Of a stretch of 64,000 nt of DNA, positions 7,606 through 15,278 are shown in pieces. Location of the stretch: assembly GCA_019695265.1 (NCBI GenBank), contig JAIBAJ010000006.1, forward strand, positions 1 to 64,000, given 5' to 3'. Under the pieces are notes generated by a model. That model was not told the origin of the DNA. It made no database searches and saw only the letters and a list, made by a program, of their open reading frames with translations. The stretch's first letter is position 1, and each line of letters starts with the position of its first letter. A program made the position numbers and the translations under genes. This stretch comes from Bacteroidia bacterium. Lineage in GTDB: Bacteria; Bacteroidota; Bacteroidia; JAIBAJ01.

Positions 7606-8745
7606 ATGTTAGCAACCGAATTATCTCCACTTGAAAAGCTACACGCCAATGCAGGCGAAGATTTCCTTCCGATTAACGGAACAGATTATGTAGAATTTTA
7701 TGTTGGAAATGCCAAGCAATCCGCTTATTTTTATCAAGCCGGATTTGGTTTTGAACTAGTGGCATATGCCGGCCCTGAAACCGGTGTTAAAGACCGCGCC
7801 AGTTATGTACTTCAACAAGGAAAAGTTAGGCTGGTACTAACAACTTCTTTTGATCCTGAAAGTGAGATTTCGCACCATGTACGTAGGCATGGGGATGGTG
7901 TTAAAGTTTTGGCGCTTTGGGTAGATGATGCTTCCAAGTCGTTTTATGAAACTACCAAACGCGGTGCGGAAGCGGCTTCGGGTGTACAAACTATTTCAGA
8001 TGAGTGGGGAGAGGTGAAAATGGCCAGTATAAAAACGTATGGAGATACCTGGCATACCTTTGTGGAGCGGAAAAATTATACCGGTGTGTTTTTGCCTGGT
8101 TACAAACCTTGGAAAAGCAGTTTGAAAACAACTCCAATTGGATTAGAGTATATCGACCATTGTGTTGGTAATGTTGGATGGGGAGAAATGAATAAATGGG
8201 TGAAATTTTATGAAGATGTAATGGGTTTCAAAGTGCTGTTAACCTTTGATGATAAAGATATCAGTACGGAATATACTGCATTGATGAGTAAAGTAGTTAC
8301 CAATGGAAACGGTTACATTAAATTTCCAATCAATGAACCTGCAGAAGGTAAGAAGAAAAGTCAAATAGAGGAATATTATGATTTTTATAAGGGAGCAGGA
8401 TGTCAGCATTTGGCGCTTGCAACAAATGATATCATTCACACTATCACGGAATTGCGTAATCGTGGAATTGAATTTTTGGAAGTTCCTGCCAGTTATTATG
8501 ATGATTTAGTGGAAAGAGTAGGTTTAATCGATGAGGATGTTGAAACCTTAAAACGTTTGAATATTTTGGTAGACAGAGATGAGGAAGGATATTTGCTTCA
8601 GTTGTTTTCGAAGCCTGTAGAAGATCGTCCGACGGTGTTTTATGAAATTATACAACGTAAAGGAGCAAAATCTTTTGGTAAAGGGAATTTTAAGGCTTTG
8701 TTTGAATCGATTGAAAGAGAACAAGCCCGTAGAGGAACCTTGTAA
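7606..8745 (+). CDS. hppD: 4-hydroxyphenylpyruvate dioxygenase
   Basis: Non-heme Fe(II) dioxygenase converting 4-hydroxyphenylpyruvate to homogentisate in tyrosine breakdown. The 379 residues form two VOC domains. The C-terminal one carries the metal ligands H185 (YIDHCVGNV), H268 (GCQHLAL) and E347 (FYEIIQR), all in the expected contexts, and the C-terminal KGAKSFGKGNFKALFESIE lid is intact. The ATG start is supported by family alignment and by the upstream -7 box. It is monocistronic: a strong terminator follows at 8798. No homogentisate dioxygenase or other tyrosine-degradation gene is in the window. Confidence 0.97.
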   Translation: MLATELSPLEKLHANAGEDFLPINGTDYVEFYVGNAKQSAYFYQAGFGFELVAYAGPETGVKDRASYVLQQGKVRLVLTTSFDPESEISHHVRRHGDGVKVLALWVDDASKSFYETTKRGAEAASGVQTISDEWGEVKMASIKTYGDTWHTFVERKNYTGVFLPGYKPWKSSLKTTPIGLEYIDHCVGNVGWGEMNKWVKFYEDVMGFKVLLTFDDKDISTEYTALMSKVVTNGNGYIKFPINEPAEGKKKSQIEEYYDFYKGAGCQHLALATNDIIHTITELRNRGIEFLEVPASYYDDLVERVGLIDEDVETLKRLNILVDRDEEGYLLQLFSKPVEDRPTVFYEIIQRKGAKSFGKGNFKALFESIEREQARRGTL

Positions 8746-8797
8746 TGTTTTACCTGAAGGGTATTTGTTTCAAAACGCAGAAGTAATATTTACTGTG

Positions 8798-8838
8798 AAA
8801 GTGGTTGAAGGTTAAATCTTCAACCACTTTTTTGTTTT
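8798..8838 (+). terminator. Rho-independent terminator after hppD
   Basis: AAAGTGGTTGAAG (8798-8810) and CTTCAACCACTTT (8818-8830) form a perfect 13-bp stem around a 7-base loop, followed by TTTGTTTT. Confidence 0.92.
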
Positions 8839-8841
8839 GGT

Positions 8842-9012
8842 CCAATTCAGTTTGAACTTTTTTTATCCCTACTTAATCAAAAGGAGGATTCCTTATCCGA
8901 ACTACTTGATTTAGTTGGGTTTACCCCTCCCGAAGCATTTCGGGAAGAAGTTGTTATCAATTTGAACAAACAAATTGATTTGCAAATTCTTAACTCGTTT
9001 ATGCATTTCTAA
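8842..9012 (+). pseudogene. Possible 3' coding remnant without a start codon
   Basis: One frame stays open from within the hppD terminator to TAA at 9010-9012 and reads like real protein in its last 45 codons, for example LLNQKEDSLSELLDLVGF and EAFREEVVINLNKQIDLQI. No in-frame ATG, GTG or TTG precedes this part, and the frame upstream runs into the terminator. It could be the tail of a lost gene or chance. I do not recognise a family. It converges on the DUF3108 gene, whose stop lies 14 bases beyond. Confidence 0.3.
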
Positions 9013-9026
9013 TGCCTAACCTGGGT

Positions 9027-9848
9027 CTATTCTACTTTGGAACTCATTGGGTTTCTGAGTCCGCTCCAGTTTTTTATGCGACCTTTTACTTTTCCTACTA
9101 CTACCGGCGATTCAACTAGCATTGGAACTTTGTTTGCATCATCGGTCATCCAAACCTTCATCCGTTGCCCTTCGGAGAAAATGGTACCTGCTACTAGTCT
9201 TGGACTGAATAGAATGCAGCGGAATTTGCCATGTTCAGTTTTTAAGATTGTTTTGCCCAGGTATTTTACCGAAAGGTTATAGGCTTTGTCATCCAGGAAC
9301 AAAGAAATAGGAATGGAGTCATTTACTTTCATGGAAGCGAAGTCAACGTTTCTGGAGGCATAAATCATACTTAGTACATCGAAGGTGCAATCCAGGATGG
9401 AAGAGCTATCTTTTTTAGAAGGATCGTTGTTTAGTTTTCGGTAGGTTTTCACCCAGCCGGTTTTATAATTGAAGTAGTTATCGTTGTAGTTTTTAAATCC
9501 CCCGTCGTCGGTATCGCGGACGTAGCGGAAAGGTTTTAAGGTGGCGGTATCTACCCAAGCTTCGAAGCGATCTCTTACTTTAAAGAAATTATCGTAACTA
9601 GGGAAGGTTTTACCAGTTCCTTTGAAGTGGTAGCAAGGTTTATTGCCAAATTTTTCCAGGGTTGTTTCGAATTCTACTTCGCCGGCATCTACCCAAACCG
9701 GTCCAAGCTGATAGTAGGCTACATAGGTTGCTTTTTCGCCGGGTTTGAAGGCAGAATTGCTAACCTTACAACCGGAAATGCCGGGTCCAAAGGATTGCAG
9801 GCAAAGGGTTGTGCCAACCAGGAAGGTAATAAGAATGGCTTTGTTCAT
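9027..9848 (-). CDS. DUF3108 domain exported protein
   Basis: A 273-residue protein of the DUF3108 family, found in periplasmic or outer-membrane-associated proteins of Gram-negatives; molecular function is unknown. The preferred start is the ATG at 9848, which gives MNKAILITFLVGTTLC, a clean signal sequence. A longer frame to 9929 would put 27 odd aromatic residues ahead of it. The mature part is beta-rich with YVAYYQLGPVWVDAGEVEFE near the N-terminus and a repeated GK.../KVWMTDDANKVP pattern typical of the family C-terminus. It stands alone, convergent with hppD and downstream of rimM on the same strand with a 120-base gap. Confidence 0.85.
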   Translation of the reverse strand: MNKAILITFLVGTTLCLQSFGPGISGCKVSNSAFKPGEKATYVAYYQLGPVWVDAGEVEFETTLEKFGNKPCYHFKGTGKTFPSYDNFFKVRDRFEAWVDTATLKPFRYVRDTDDGGFKNYNDNYFNYKTGWVKTYRKLNNDPSKKDSSSILDCTFDVLSMIYASRNVDFASMKVNDSIPISLFLDDKAYNLSVKYLGKTILKTEHGKFRCILFSPRLVAGTIFSEGQRMKVWMTDDANKVPMLVESPVVVGKVKGRIKNWSGLRNPMSSKVE

Positions 9849-9971
9849 AAAACCGGCAAGGCTAAAATCATGCCGAAGGTAAAAAAGAAAGAAAAATGGA
9901 GGGTAGGTAATTGTATAGATTGAGGACATTTACCTTTGGTAGAAGGTGAAATGAACGGAATTGGAAGGAGC

Positions 9972-10496
9972 TTACAAATCGACTAACCCGGGTGGGATTT
10001 GGGTTGATATTTGTTTCTTTTTTGGGTCGATTTGAAGTATGAAAGCTTCTACGGCCGGAATTAGAATTTCTTCTTGATTGGGCGTTTCAACCACCAATAA
10101 ATCTTGCACACCTTCTTCAACTGAGATAACCTTACCCAATATACCCAATTTTAAATCAATAACTTGGAATCCTACAAGTAAATCGTCTAAGGTTTCTTCT
10201 TGTTTAACTTCCTTGACCAGGTTTTGGGGAAGAAGAAATGTTTTACCTACCAATTCTTTGGCTTGTTCCGGGTTGGAAAAGTTTTTGAAGAGGACGGTAA
10301 ATTGGGAGTTTGAATTTTGGGTGTATTTAGCAATAAAAAATGGAACCGGAGCAGGTGGAAAATCCACAAACAACAGTTCCATTTTTTTTGATTTAGGGAG
10401 GAAATTCCCTAAGAATTCAATTTTTACCTCACCTTTATAGCCGTGGGTAGAAATAATTTTACCGAGACTAATAAATGGTTTGGTATAGGCTAGCAT
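9972..10496 (-). CDS. rimM: Ribosome maturation factor RimM
   Basis: A 174-residue RimM: an N-terminal beta-barrel (ISLGKIISTHGYKGEVKI, residues 9-26) followed by a C-terminal PRC barrel (from about residue 100, DDLLVGFQVIDL). It binds S19 and assists maturation of the 30S head. The length is normal. Its ATG overlaps the rpsP stop by one base (TAATG), so translation is probably coupled; rpsP-rimM is a conserved order. In many bacteria trmD and rplS follow, but not here: the next gene is a DUF3108 protein. Confidence 0.95.
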   Translation of the reverse strand: MLAYTKPFISLGKIISTHGYKGEVKIEFLGNFLPKSKKMELLFVDFPPAPVPFFIAKYTQNSNSQFTVLFKNFSNPEQAKELVGKTFLLPQNLVKEVKQEETLDDLLVGFQVIDLKLGILGKVISVEEGVQDLLVVETPNQEEILIPAVEAFILQIDPKKKQISTQIPPGLVDL

Positions 10497-11041
10497 TATT
10501 CAGCAGCAGGAGCATCTCCTTCGGCTTCAACGGCCGGAGCTTCTGTAGCTTCTACTTCTTCTGCCGGAGCTTCTTCAACCGGAGGAGCAAGTTTAGCGGC
10601 TATAGCAGCGGCTTTTTTGTCTTTAACTTCAGATTCTTTAGCCAAGCGAGCTGACAAAGATTTAGCTTTTTCACCGGCTAAGCGATCAACTTTTCCGGAG
10701 ATTTTACCTTCTTTTTGAGCCAACCAAGCTTCAAATTTAGCTTCAGCCTGTTCAATAGTCATAGCTCCTTTTCTAACACCTACATTAAGGTGACGTTTGT
10801 AAAGAATACCACGATAGGAAAGGATAGCGCGAGCTGTATCCGTAGGTTGAGCACCATTTTCTAACCAGGTTACGGCTTTATCGAAGTTGATATCGATAGT
10901 GGCCGGATTGGTGTTTGGGTTGTAAGTTCCAAGTTTCTCAATGAACCTTCCATCACGCGGTGCACGACCGTCCGCTACAACGATATGAAAGAACGCTGCG
11001 TCTTTCTTACCTTGTCTTTGCAATCTAATTTTAACTGCCAT
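10496..11041 (-). CDS. rpsP: 30S ribosomal protein bS16
   Basis: bS16, a structural protein of the small subunit. Residues 1-80 are the conserved core ([33 protein letters not shown] in pieces, [14 protein letters not shown]). The protein is 181 residues, about twice the usual length. The extra part is a lysine-rich helix (90-145) and a low-complexity tail of Ala, Glu and Pro to the end. Such extensions are common in bS16 of Bacteroidota, so I see nothing aberrant. Transcription likely starts at a well-formed promoter at 11064-11093 and runs into rimM. Confidence 0.97.
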   Translation of the reverse strand: MAVKIRLQRQGKKDAAFFHIVVADGRAPRDGRFIEKLGTYNPNTNPATIDINFDKAVTWLENGAQPTDTARAILSYRGILYKRHLNVGVRKGAMTIEQAEAKFEAWLAQKEGKISGKVDRLAGEKAKSLSARLAKESEVKDKKAAAIAAKLAPPVEEAPAEEVEATEAPAVEAEGDAPAAE

Positions 11042-11063
11042 TGTAATTAATTTTTAAGGGGTG

Positions 11064-11093
11064 CAAAGGTAATTATTTTTGTATACCTTACAA
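11064..11093 (-). promoter_or_regulatory. Promoter of rpsP-rimM
   Basis: Minus strand: TTG (11091-11093), a 19-base spacer, then TACCTTTG (11064-11071). Both boxes and the spacing match the Bacteroidota sigma consensus. The leader to the rpsP ATG is about 16-18 bases. Confidence 0.7.
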
Positions 11094-11121
11094 CAGCTTT
11101 TTGAAATTCCTGTACAAAAAA

Positions 11122-11970
11122 TCAGTTTCCGATAAAATCGCTGAGTTTGCCTGCTTCTTTCAGACGTATACCTTTTTCAGTTTTTTCTACGGTACAAGCT
11201 TCATAAAGGGGGTCATGTTCCAAGAATAAAATGTAATTACCTTCTGCGGCCTCGATAAGGAATTTTTCTTTTTCTTCCAGGGTGATAAGCGGTCTGGTAT
11301 CATAACCCATCACATAAGGCAATGGAATATGCCCAACCGAAGGCAAGAGATCAGATACAAAACAAACCACTTTCCGATTAATTTTTATCATAGGAACCAT
11401 GAGTGCATCGGTATGACCTCTCATGTATTTAATCAGAATTTTATTGGTAAATCGACCTTCTCCTTTTACAAATTTGAGTTGTCCGCTGGTGGATATAGGT
11501 AATATGTTTTCTGAAAGGAAGGATGCTTTTTCTCTTTTATTGGGTTGAGTTGCCCAACGCCAATGTTCTTTGTTAGTCCAATAACTAGCGTTAGGGAAAA
11601 CGGTTTCGAATCCGGTTTTGTCTTTGTTGTATTTAATGCTGCCTCCACAATGGTCGAAATGCAAATGAGACAAGAACATATCTGTAATGTCCGGAAAATC
11701 TATGCCTAATTTATGCAATGACTTTTGTAAGGAATCATCGCCATTTAAATAATAATGAGAAAAGAATTTGGCGTCTTGTTTATCCCCAATTCCGTTGTCG
11801 ATAAGCATTAAACGGTTATCGAATTCCAGCAATAAACAGCGCATAGCCCAATTACACATGTTGTTGGAATCGGCCGGATTTGTTTTTTGCCAAATGGATT
11901 TGGGAACTACTCCAAACATTGCACCTCCGTCTAATTTGAAAAACCCTGTGTCAATTACATGCAGTTTCAT
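11122..11970 (-). CDS. Metallo-beta-lactamase fold hydrolase
   Basis: A 282-residue MBL-fold enzyme. The zinc motif HLHFDHCGG puts H102, H104, D106 and H107 in place; further ligands are the histidine in RGHTDALM (about 190) and the aspartate in FVSDLLP (about 209). The spacing and the N-terminal VIDTGFFKLDGGAMFG resemble the YtnP/lactonase-like branch, which includes acyl-homoserine-lactone hydrolases, but also many enzymes of unknown substrate. No signal peptide is seen, so it should be cytoplasmic. It is on the strand of rpsP-rimM but upstream of that promoter, so it is probably its own unit. Substrate cannot be assigned. Confidence 0.88.
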   Translation of the reverse strand: MKLHVIDTGFFKLDGGAMFGVVPKSIWQKTNPADSNNMCNWAMRCLLLEFDNRLMLIDNGIGDKQDAKFFSHYYLNGDDSLQKSLHKLGIDFPDITDMFLSHLHFDHCGGSIKYNKDKTGFETVFPNASYWTNKEHWRWATQPNKREKASFLSENILPISTSGQLKFVKGEGRFTNKILIKYMRGHTDALMVPMIKINRKVVCFVSDLLPSVGHIPLPYVMGYDTRPLITLEEKEKFLIEAAEGNYILFLEHDPLYEACTVEKTEKGIRLKEAGKLSDFIGN

Positions 11971-12146
11971 CGATCGTATTTTTATAAAAGTCTAAAATCC
12001 AAAAAGCGGTGGCAAAAATAGGGTAAAGGCTTTGAACCTTATGTTAAAACTTAGTCGCAAAAATGGATATAATGATTAAAAGTCAGAAACATGTTTTACA
12101 GGTAAAAATTGTATACAGGGCTAATTTTTTCAATTAAGATAGCATC

Positions 12147-12154
12147 TAAATTTG
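12147..12154 (+). promoter_or_regulatory. -7 box abutting the start of the 12159 gene
   Basis: TAAATTTG ends only 4 bases before the ATG, so transcription would begin at or next to the start codon, implying a leaderless or nearly leaderless mRNA. The -33 region is only T-rich. Confidence 0.5.
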
Positions 12155-12158
12155 CCGA

Positions 12159-12905
12159 ATGCCTCGACTCCTTCTTTGGTTGCTTTGTTTCTTATTCTTT
12201 TCCTTAAGAGCCGATGCTCAATTGAATCAGATCGATACCTTGAAAATTCGGTTGGTTTCCAGTTTTGCTGATAATTCCGAAGCAGTATTAAATTTTCCGA
12301 AATTTATTTTAAAAAAGAAGTCCATGGAGAACAAGGTAAATATGGAATTGAAAGAACAAATTACAGGAAGGGAGTTTGAAGGAAAGGCAATTGACCAAAG
12401 CTACAGAGATTGGGCACAATATTTCTCTTCCATAGGATTTGAAGTATTCCTTAATCAAAATCAATGGGTATCGCTAGAGGTTTATGGGGAATTTTGTGGA
12501 GCTTATTGCAGTAGTTTTAATCAATATCACACAGTTAATTTAGCCAACGGAAAGTTTTATACCATTGAGGAACTGGTTGATACCACCGGGTTTCTTCGGG
12601 AACTTATATACTCCAGGTTAGATTCAACCTACCAAGCCAGTGTGGCAGAAGTAAGAAGCAGATACAAATTGGATACCCTTCAAACCGACAGTTCTTACCT
12701 ACCAATTATAATGGAAGAATTAGAAAATTGTAGGAATGATTTCAAGATTCAGGCCTATTCCTTAACCCCCACTCATTTTATTATCCGAAAAAACTGCGAG
12801 TTCCCACATTTTATGCACAATGAAGGTCCCTTTTGGGAACTTAGATTTTCATGGCAAGAGATAAAAAGTTACCTTAAACCCCAATTAACTTTATGGAATC
12901 CCTGA
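12159..12905 (+). CDS. Exported protein of unknown function
   Basis: A 248-residue protein with an N-terminal signal sequence (LLLWLLCFLFFSLRADA, cleavage predicted near residue 20). I do not recognise the family with confidence. The middle (VSLEVYGEFCGAYCSSFNQYHTVN in part) followed by a region reading NGKFYTIEELV and a C-terminal stretch with TPTHFIIRK...FSWQEIKSYLKP recalls DUF3298/RsiV-like domains, which have a similar two-part layout, but this is only a resemblance. Four cysteines in the mature part could form disulfides. The gene stands alone, divergent from the MBL hydrolase, with a -7 box touching its ATG. Confidence 0.75.
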   Translation: MPRLLLWLLCFLFFSLRADAQLNQIDTLKIRLVSSFADNSEAVLNFPKFILKKKSMENKVNMELKEQITGREFEGKAIDQSYRDWAQYFSSIGFEVFLNQNQWVSLEVYGEFCGAYCSSFNQYHTVNLANGKFYTIEELVDTTGFLRELIYSRLDSTYQASVAEVRSRYKLDTLQTDSSYLPIIMEELENCRNDFKIQAYSLTPTHFIIRKNCEFPHFMHNEGPFWELRFSWQEIKSYLKPQLTLWNP

Positions 12906-13068
12906 CCGAATTAAGGTTGTAATTTAATTTTATAGTCTTCATTAAAAACAAATCCTTTTTCGGTTTAATTAAGGCTCAATCTGGCTGCAGGGATTTGCAA
13001 TCTCACCATGTATTAATTTGGGTAAAAGTTCTGTTGATCTAGGAAAATCCCTAAACTTGTGCCCCTGC

Positions 13069-13815
13069 ATGCCAAAAATATCTGCTGTAATTATTACTTT
13101 TAATGAGGAACGCAATATTGCACGTTGTTTAGATTCCTTGCAAGGCGTTGCTGACGAAGTTCTGGTGGTTGATTCCTATTCTACAGACAATACCAAACAA
13201 ATAGCCTTGCAGAAAGGTGCAAGATTTATAGAACATGGTTTTGATGGACATATTGAACAGAAGAATTGGGCACTTTCCCAAGCAAAATTTCCACATGTTT
13301 TATCTTTAGATGCAGATGAAGCGCTTTCTCCGAAACTAAAGGAATCTATTTTGGAAGTAAAGTCCAATTGGCAGTTTGATGCTTATTCCATGAATCGACT
13401 TACCAATTACTGTGGTCACTGGATTAGGCACAGTGGATGGTATCCGGATACCAAAGCAAGATTATGGGATAGTCGAAAAGGAAAATGGGGTGGAGATAAT
13501 CCGCATGATAAGTTTGAATTGTTTGAAACAAATAAACCAATCGGTTTTCTTCAAGGTGATTTGTTGCACTATAGTTACTATTCTCGTTCCGAACACATTA
13601 ATCGAACCATACACTATGGTAAAATTGGTGCTGAGGCCTTGAAAAAAAGGAAGGCTAAAGGACTTCTTATTAAACAATTGATAAATCCCCCTTGGAAGTT
13701 TTTCAAAATTTTTGTCCTAAATTTAGGGTTTTTAGATGGTTCGGATGGTTTGTTTATAGCAAGGCAAGCCTTTCATGAAACCTGGTTAAAGTACCATTTA
13801 GCCTTGAAAAAATAA
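13069..13815 (+). CDS. Family 2 glycosyltransferase
   Basis: A 248-residue GT-A fold glycosyltransferase of the WaaE/KdtX-like branch. It begins ISAVIITFNEERNIARCL, has VVDSYSTDNT at 33-42 and the metal/nucleotide-binding DADE at 81-84. These enzymes add sugars to LPS core or other surface glycans at the inner membrane face; the donor and acceptor cannot be told here. I use ATG 13069; a TTG-started frame from 13018 would add 17 residues not expected in the family. It lies 11 bases before the CMD-like gene, so it may be the first gene of a three-gene run. Confidence 0.9.
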   Translation: MPKISAVIITFNEERNIARCLDSLQGVADEVLVVDSYSTDNTKQIALQKGARFIEHGFDGHIEQKNWALSQAKFPHVLSLDADEALSPKLKESILEVKSNWQFDAYSMNRLTNYCGHWIRHSGWYPDTKARLWDSRKGKWGGDNPHDKFELFETNKPIGFLQGDLLHYSYYSRSEHINRTIHYGKIGAEALKKRKAKGLLIKQLINPPWKFFKIFVLNLGFLDGSDGLFIARQAFHETWLKYHLALKK

Positions 13816-13826
13816 ATTAAGTAAAC

Positions 13827-14360
13827 ATGCCACGCATACAGCCACTTCGATCAGAAGAATATTCACCCGATATTCAACTTGCTTTTCAAAAGCATGTACA
13901 GGAATACCAAGCCCGAATTACCAATATGAAGGCCAGTTTGGGCCATTCCTTATTGGCTTTTGAAGTGTATATGCAATGGTATCCCTTGTATCAGGAGGTG
14001 GAAAAAATTGTGGGGAAGCGTGGTGCCTATTTGTTTGCTTACGCCATTTCAACTGGTTCTGATTGTCCACTATGTTCAACCTTTTTTAGGAGGATTTTGA
14101 TAGAAGCAGGAGAGCAGCCTGATTCACTTCACTTGCAAACTTCAGAACAGGAACTATTGGACTTTGGCTCAGCCATTGCTCAAAATAAGGGTATAGTATC
14201 GGATGAATTATTCGAAAGAACGGCAGGTAGGTATTCTACCAGGGAAATGGTAATTCTAATAGCTTTTGCCGGTCAGATGATTGCTACCAATGTGTTTAAT
14301 AATGTAATTGAAACGGAGATCGATGAGTATTTGATTCCTTACTTAAAACCAATGCCATGA
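13827..14360 (+). CDS. Carboxymuconolactone decarboxylase-like protein
   Basis: A 177-residue all-helical protein resembling the CMD/AhpD superfamily. The key feature is a redox-type CxxC in GSDCPLCSTFFRR near residue 77-90, in the place where AhpD-like proteins carry their active cysteines, although the following histidine of classical AhpD is replaced. The C-terminal TREMVILIAFAGQMIATNVFNN fits the last helices of the fold. Function could be peroxide-linked disulfide reduction or an uncharacterised role. Its stop overlaps the ATG of the SDR gene by 4 bases (ATGA), so the two are translationally coupled and probably act together. Confidence 0.75.
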   Translation: MPRIQPLRSEEYSPDIQLAFQKHVQEYQARITNMKASLGHSLLAFEVYMQWYPLYQEVEKIVGKRGAYLFAYAISTGSDCPLCSTFFRRILIEAGEQPDSLHLQTSEQELLDFGSAIAQNKGIVSDELFERTAGRYSTREMVILIAFAGQMIATNVFNNVIETEIDEYLIPYLKPMP

Positions 14361-15151
14361 CTAAAAAGGTTGCATTTATAACAGGTGCTGCGCACGGACA
14401 AGGACGAGCTACTGCCTTAGCCCTTGCGAAAGAAGGAGTTTCAATTGTTGCTTTTGATGTGGCAAAACAATTGGAGTATCCAAATTATAGTTTTGGAAAT
14501 TCCAAGGAGTTGGAGTCCTTGGGTTTGGAATGCCAAGCCTTGGGAGTTGCCTGTTTAACTTGTTCAGGGGATGTTCGGGATGATGTAGCTATTCAATCTG
14601 CTGTAAATCAGGCTATGCAGGAATTTGGAAGAATTGATATCTTGTTTAATAATGCCGGGATTTGTGCATATGGTTTATCAGATGAATTAAGTGAAGAGGA
14701 ATGGGATTCCATGTTGGATATCAATTTGAAAGGGGCATGGATGGTTGGAAGGCGAATAATACCCATAATGCGTGAACAAAAGCAAGGGATAATTTTAAAT
14801 AATTCATCCATAGCCGGACTTCGGGGAATGAACCGATTGAGCCATTATGCTGCTTCCAAATGGGGATTAACCGGATTAAGTAAATCATGGGCAATTGAGC
14901 TGGCTCCATTTGGAATTCGTGTAATATCCATTCATCCTACAGGAGTCAATACTCCTATGAATGATGGGTTAGCTGCTATGGAAGGAACAACTGCCAAGGA
15001 AATTGCTGAACGTAGTGCCGGAAACCTTCTGCCAGTTCCCTGGATTGAACCTCAGGATGTTGCCAATGCCGTTGTATTCCTTTGTTCGGAGAAGGCAAGG
15101 TTTATTACCGGTTCGGAGTTCGTAATAGATGCCGGATTGCTAACTAGATAG
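14357..15151 (+). CDS. Short-chain dehydrogenase/reductase
   Basis: A 264-residue classical SDR. Seen: cofactor loop TGAAHGQGR (9-17), acidic D34 after strand two (preference for NAD), NNAG at 98-101, and the catalytic S150/S151, Y164 and K168 (HYAASK). The TGAAHGQGR form of the loop and the long segment after D34 resemble the mycofactocin-coupled/carveol-dehydrogenase-like subgroup, but no mycofactocin genes are here and the likeness is only by eye. Substrate is unknown. Translationally coupled to the CMD-like gene. Confidence 0.92.
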   Translation: MTKKVAFITGAAHGQGRATALALAKEGVSIVAFDVAKQLEYPNYSFGNSKELESLGLECQALGVACLTCSGDVRDDVAIQSAVNQAMQEFGRIDILFNNAGICAYGLSDELSEEEWDSMLDINLKGAWMVGRRIIPIMREQKQGIILNNSSIAGLRGMNRLSHYAASKWGLTGLSKSWAIELAPFGIRVISIHPTGVNTPMNDGLAAMEGTTAKEIAERSAGNLLPVPWIEPQDVANAVVFLCSEKARFITGSEFVIDAGLLTR

Positions 15152-15278
15152 CCCTTGTTTTGACTGGATTGGTGATTGGATCAAATTTTTGCCGGTTCAT
15201 CTGGTAATTTGTACAACTCATACTTATTTCGAAGGTGGCAAAGAAAGCTAGTCCACACCTTTGCCTAAAATTCAAACG

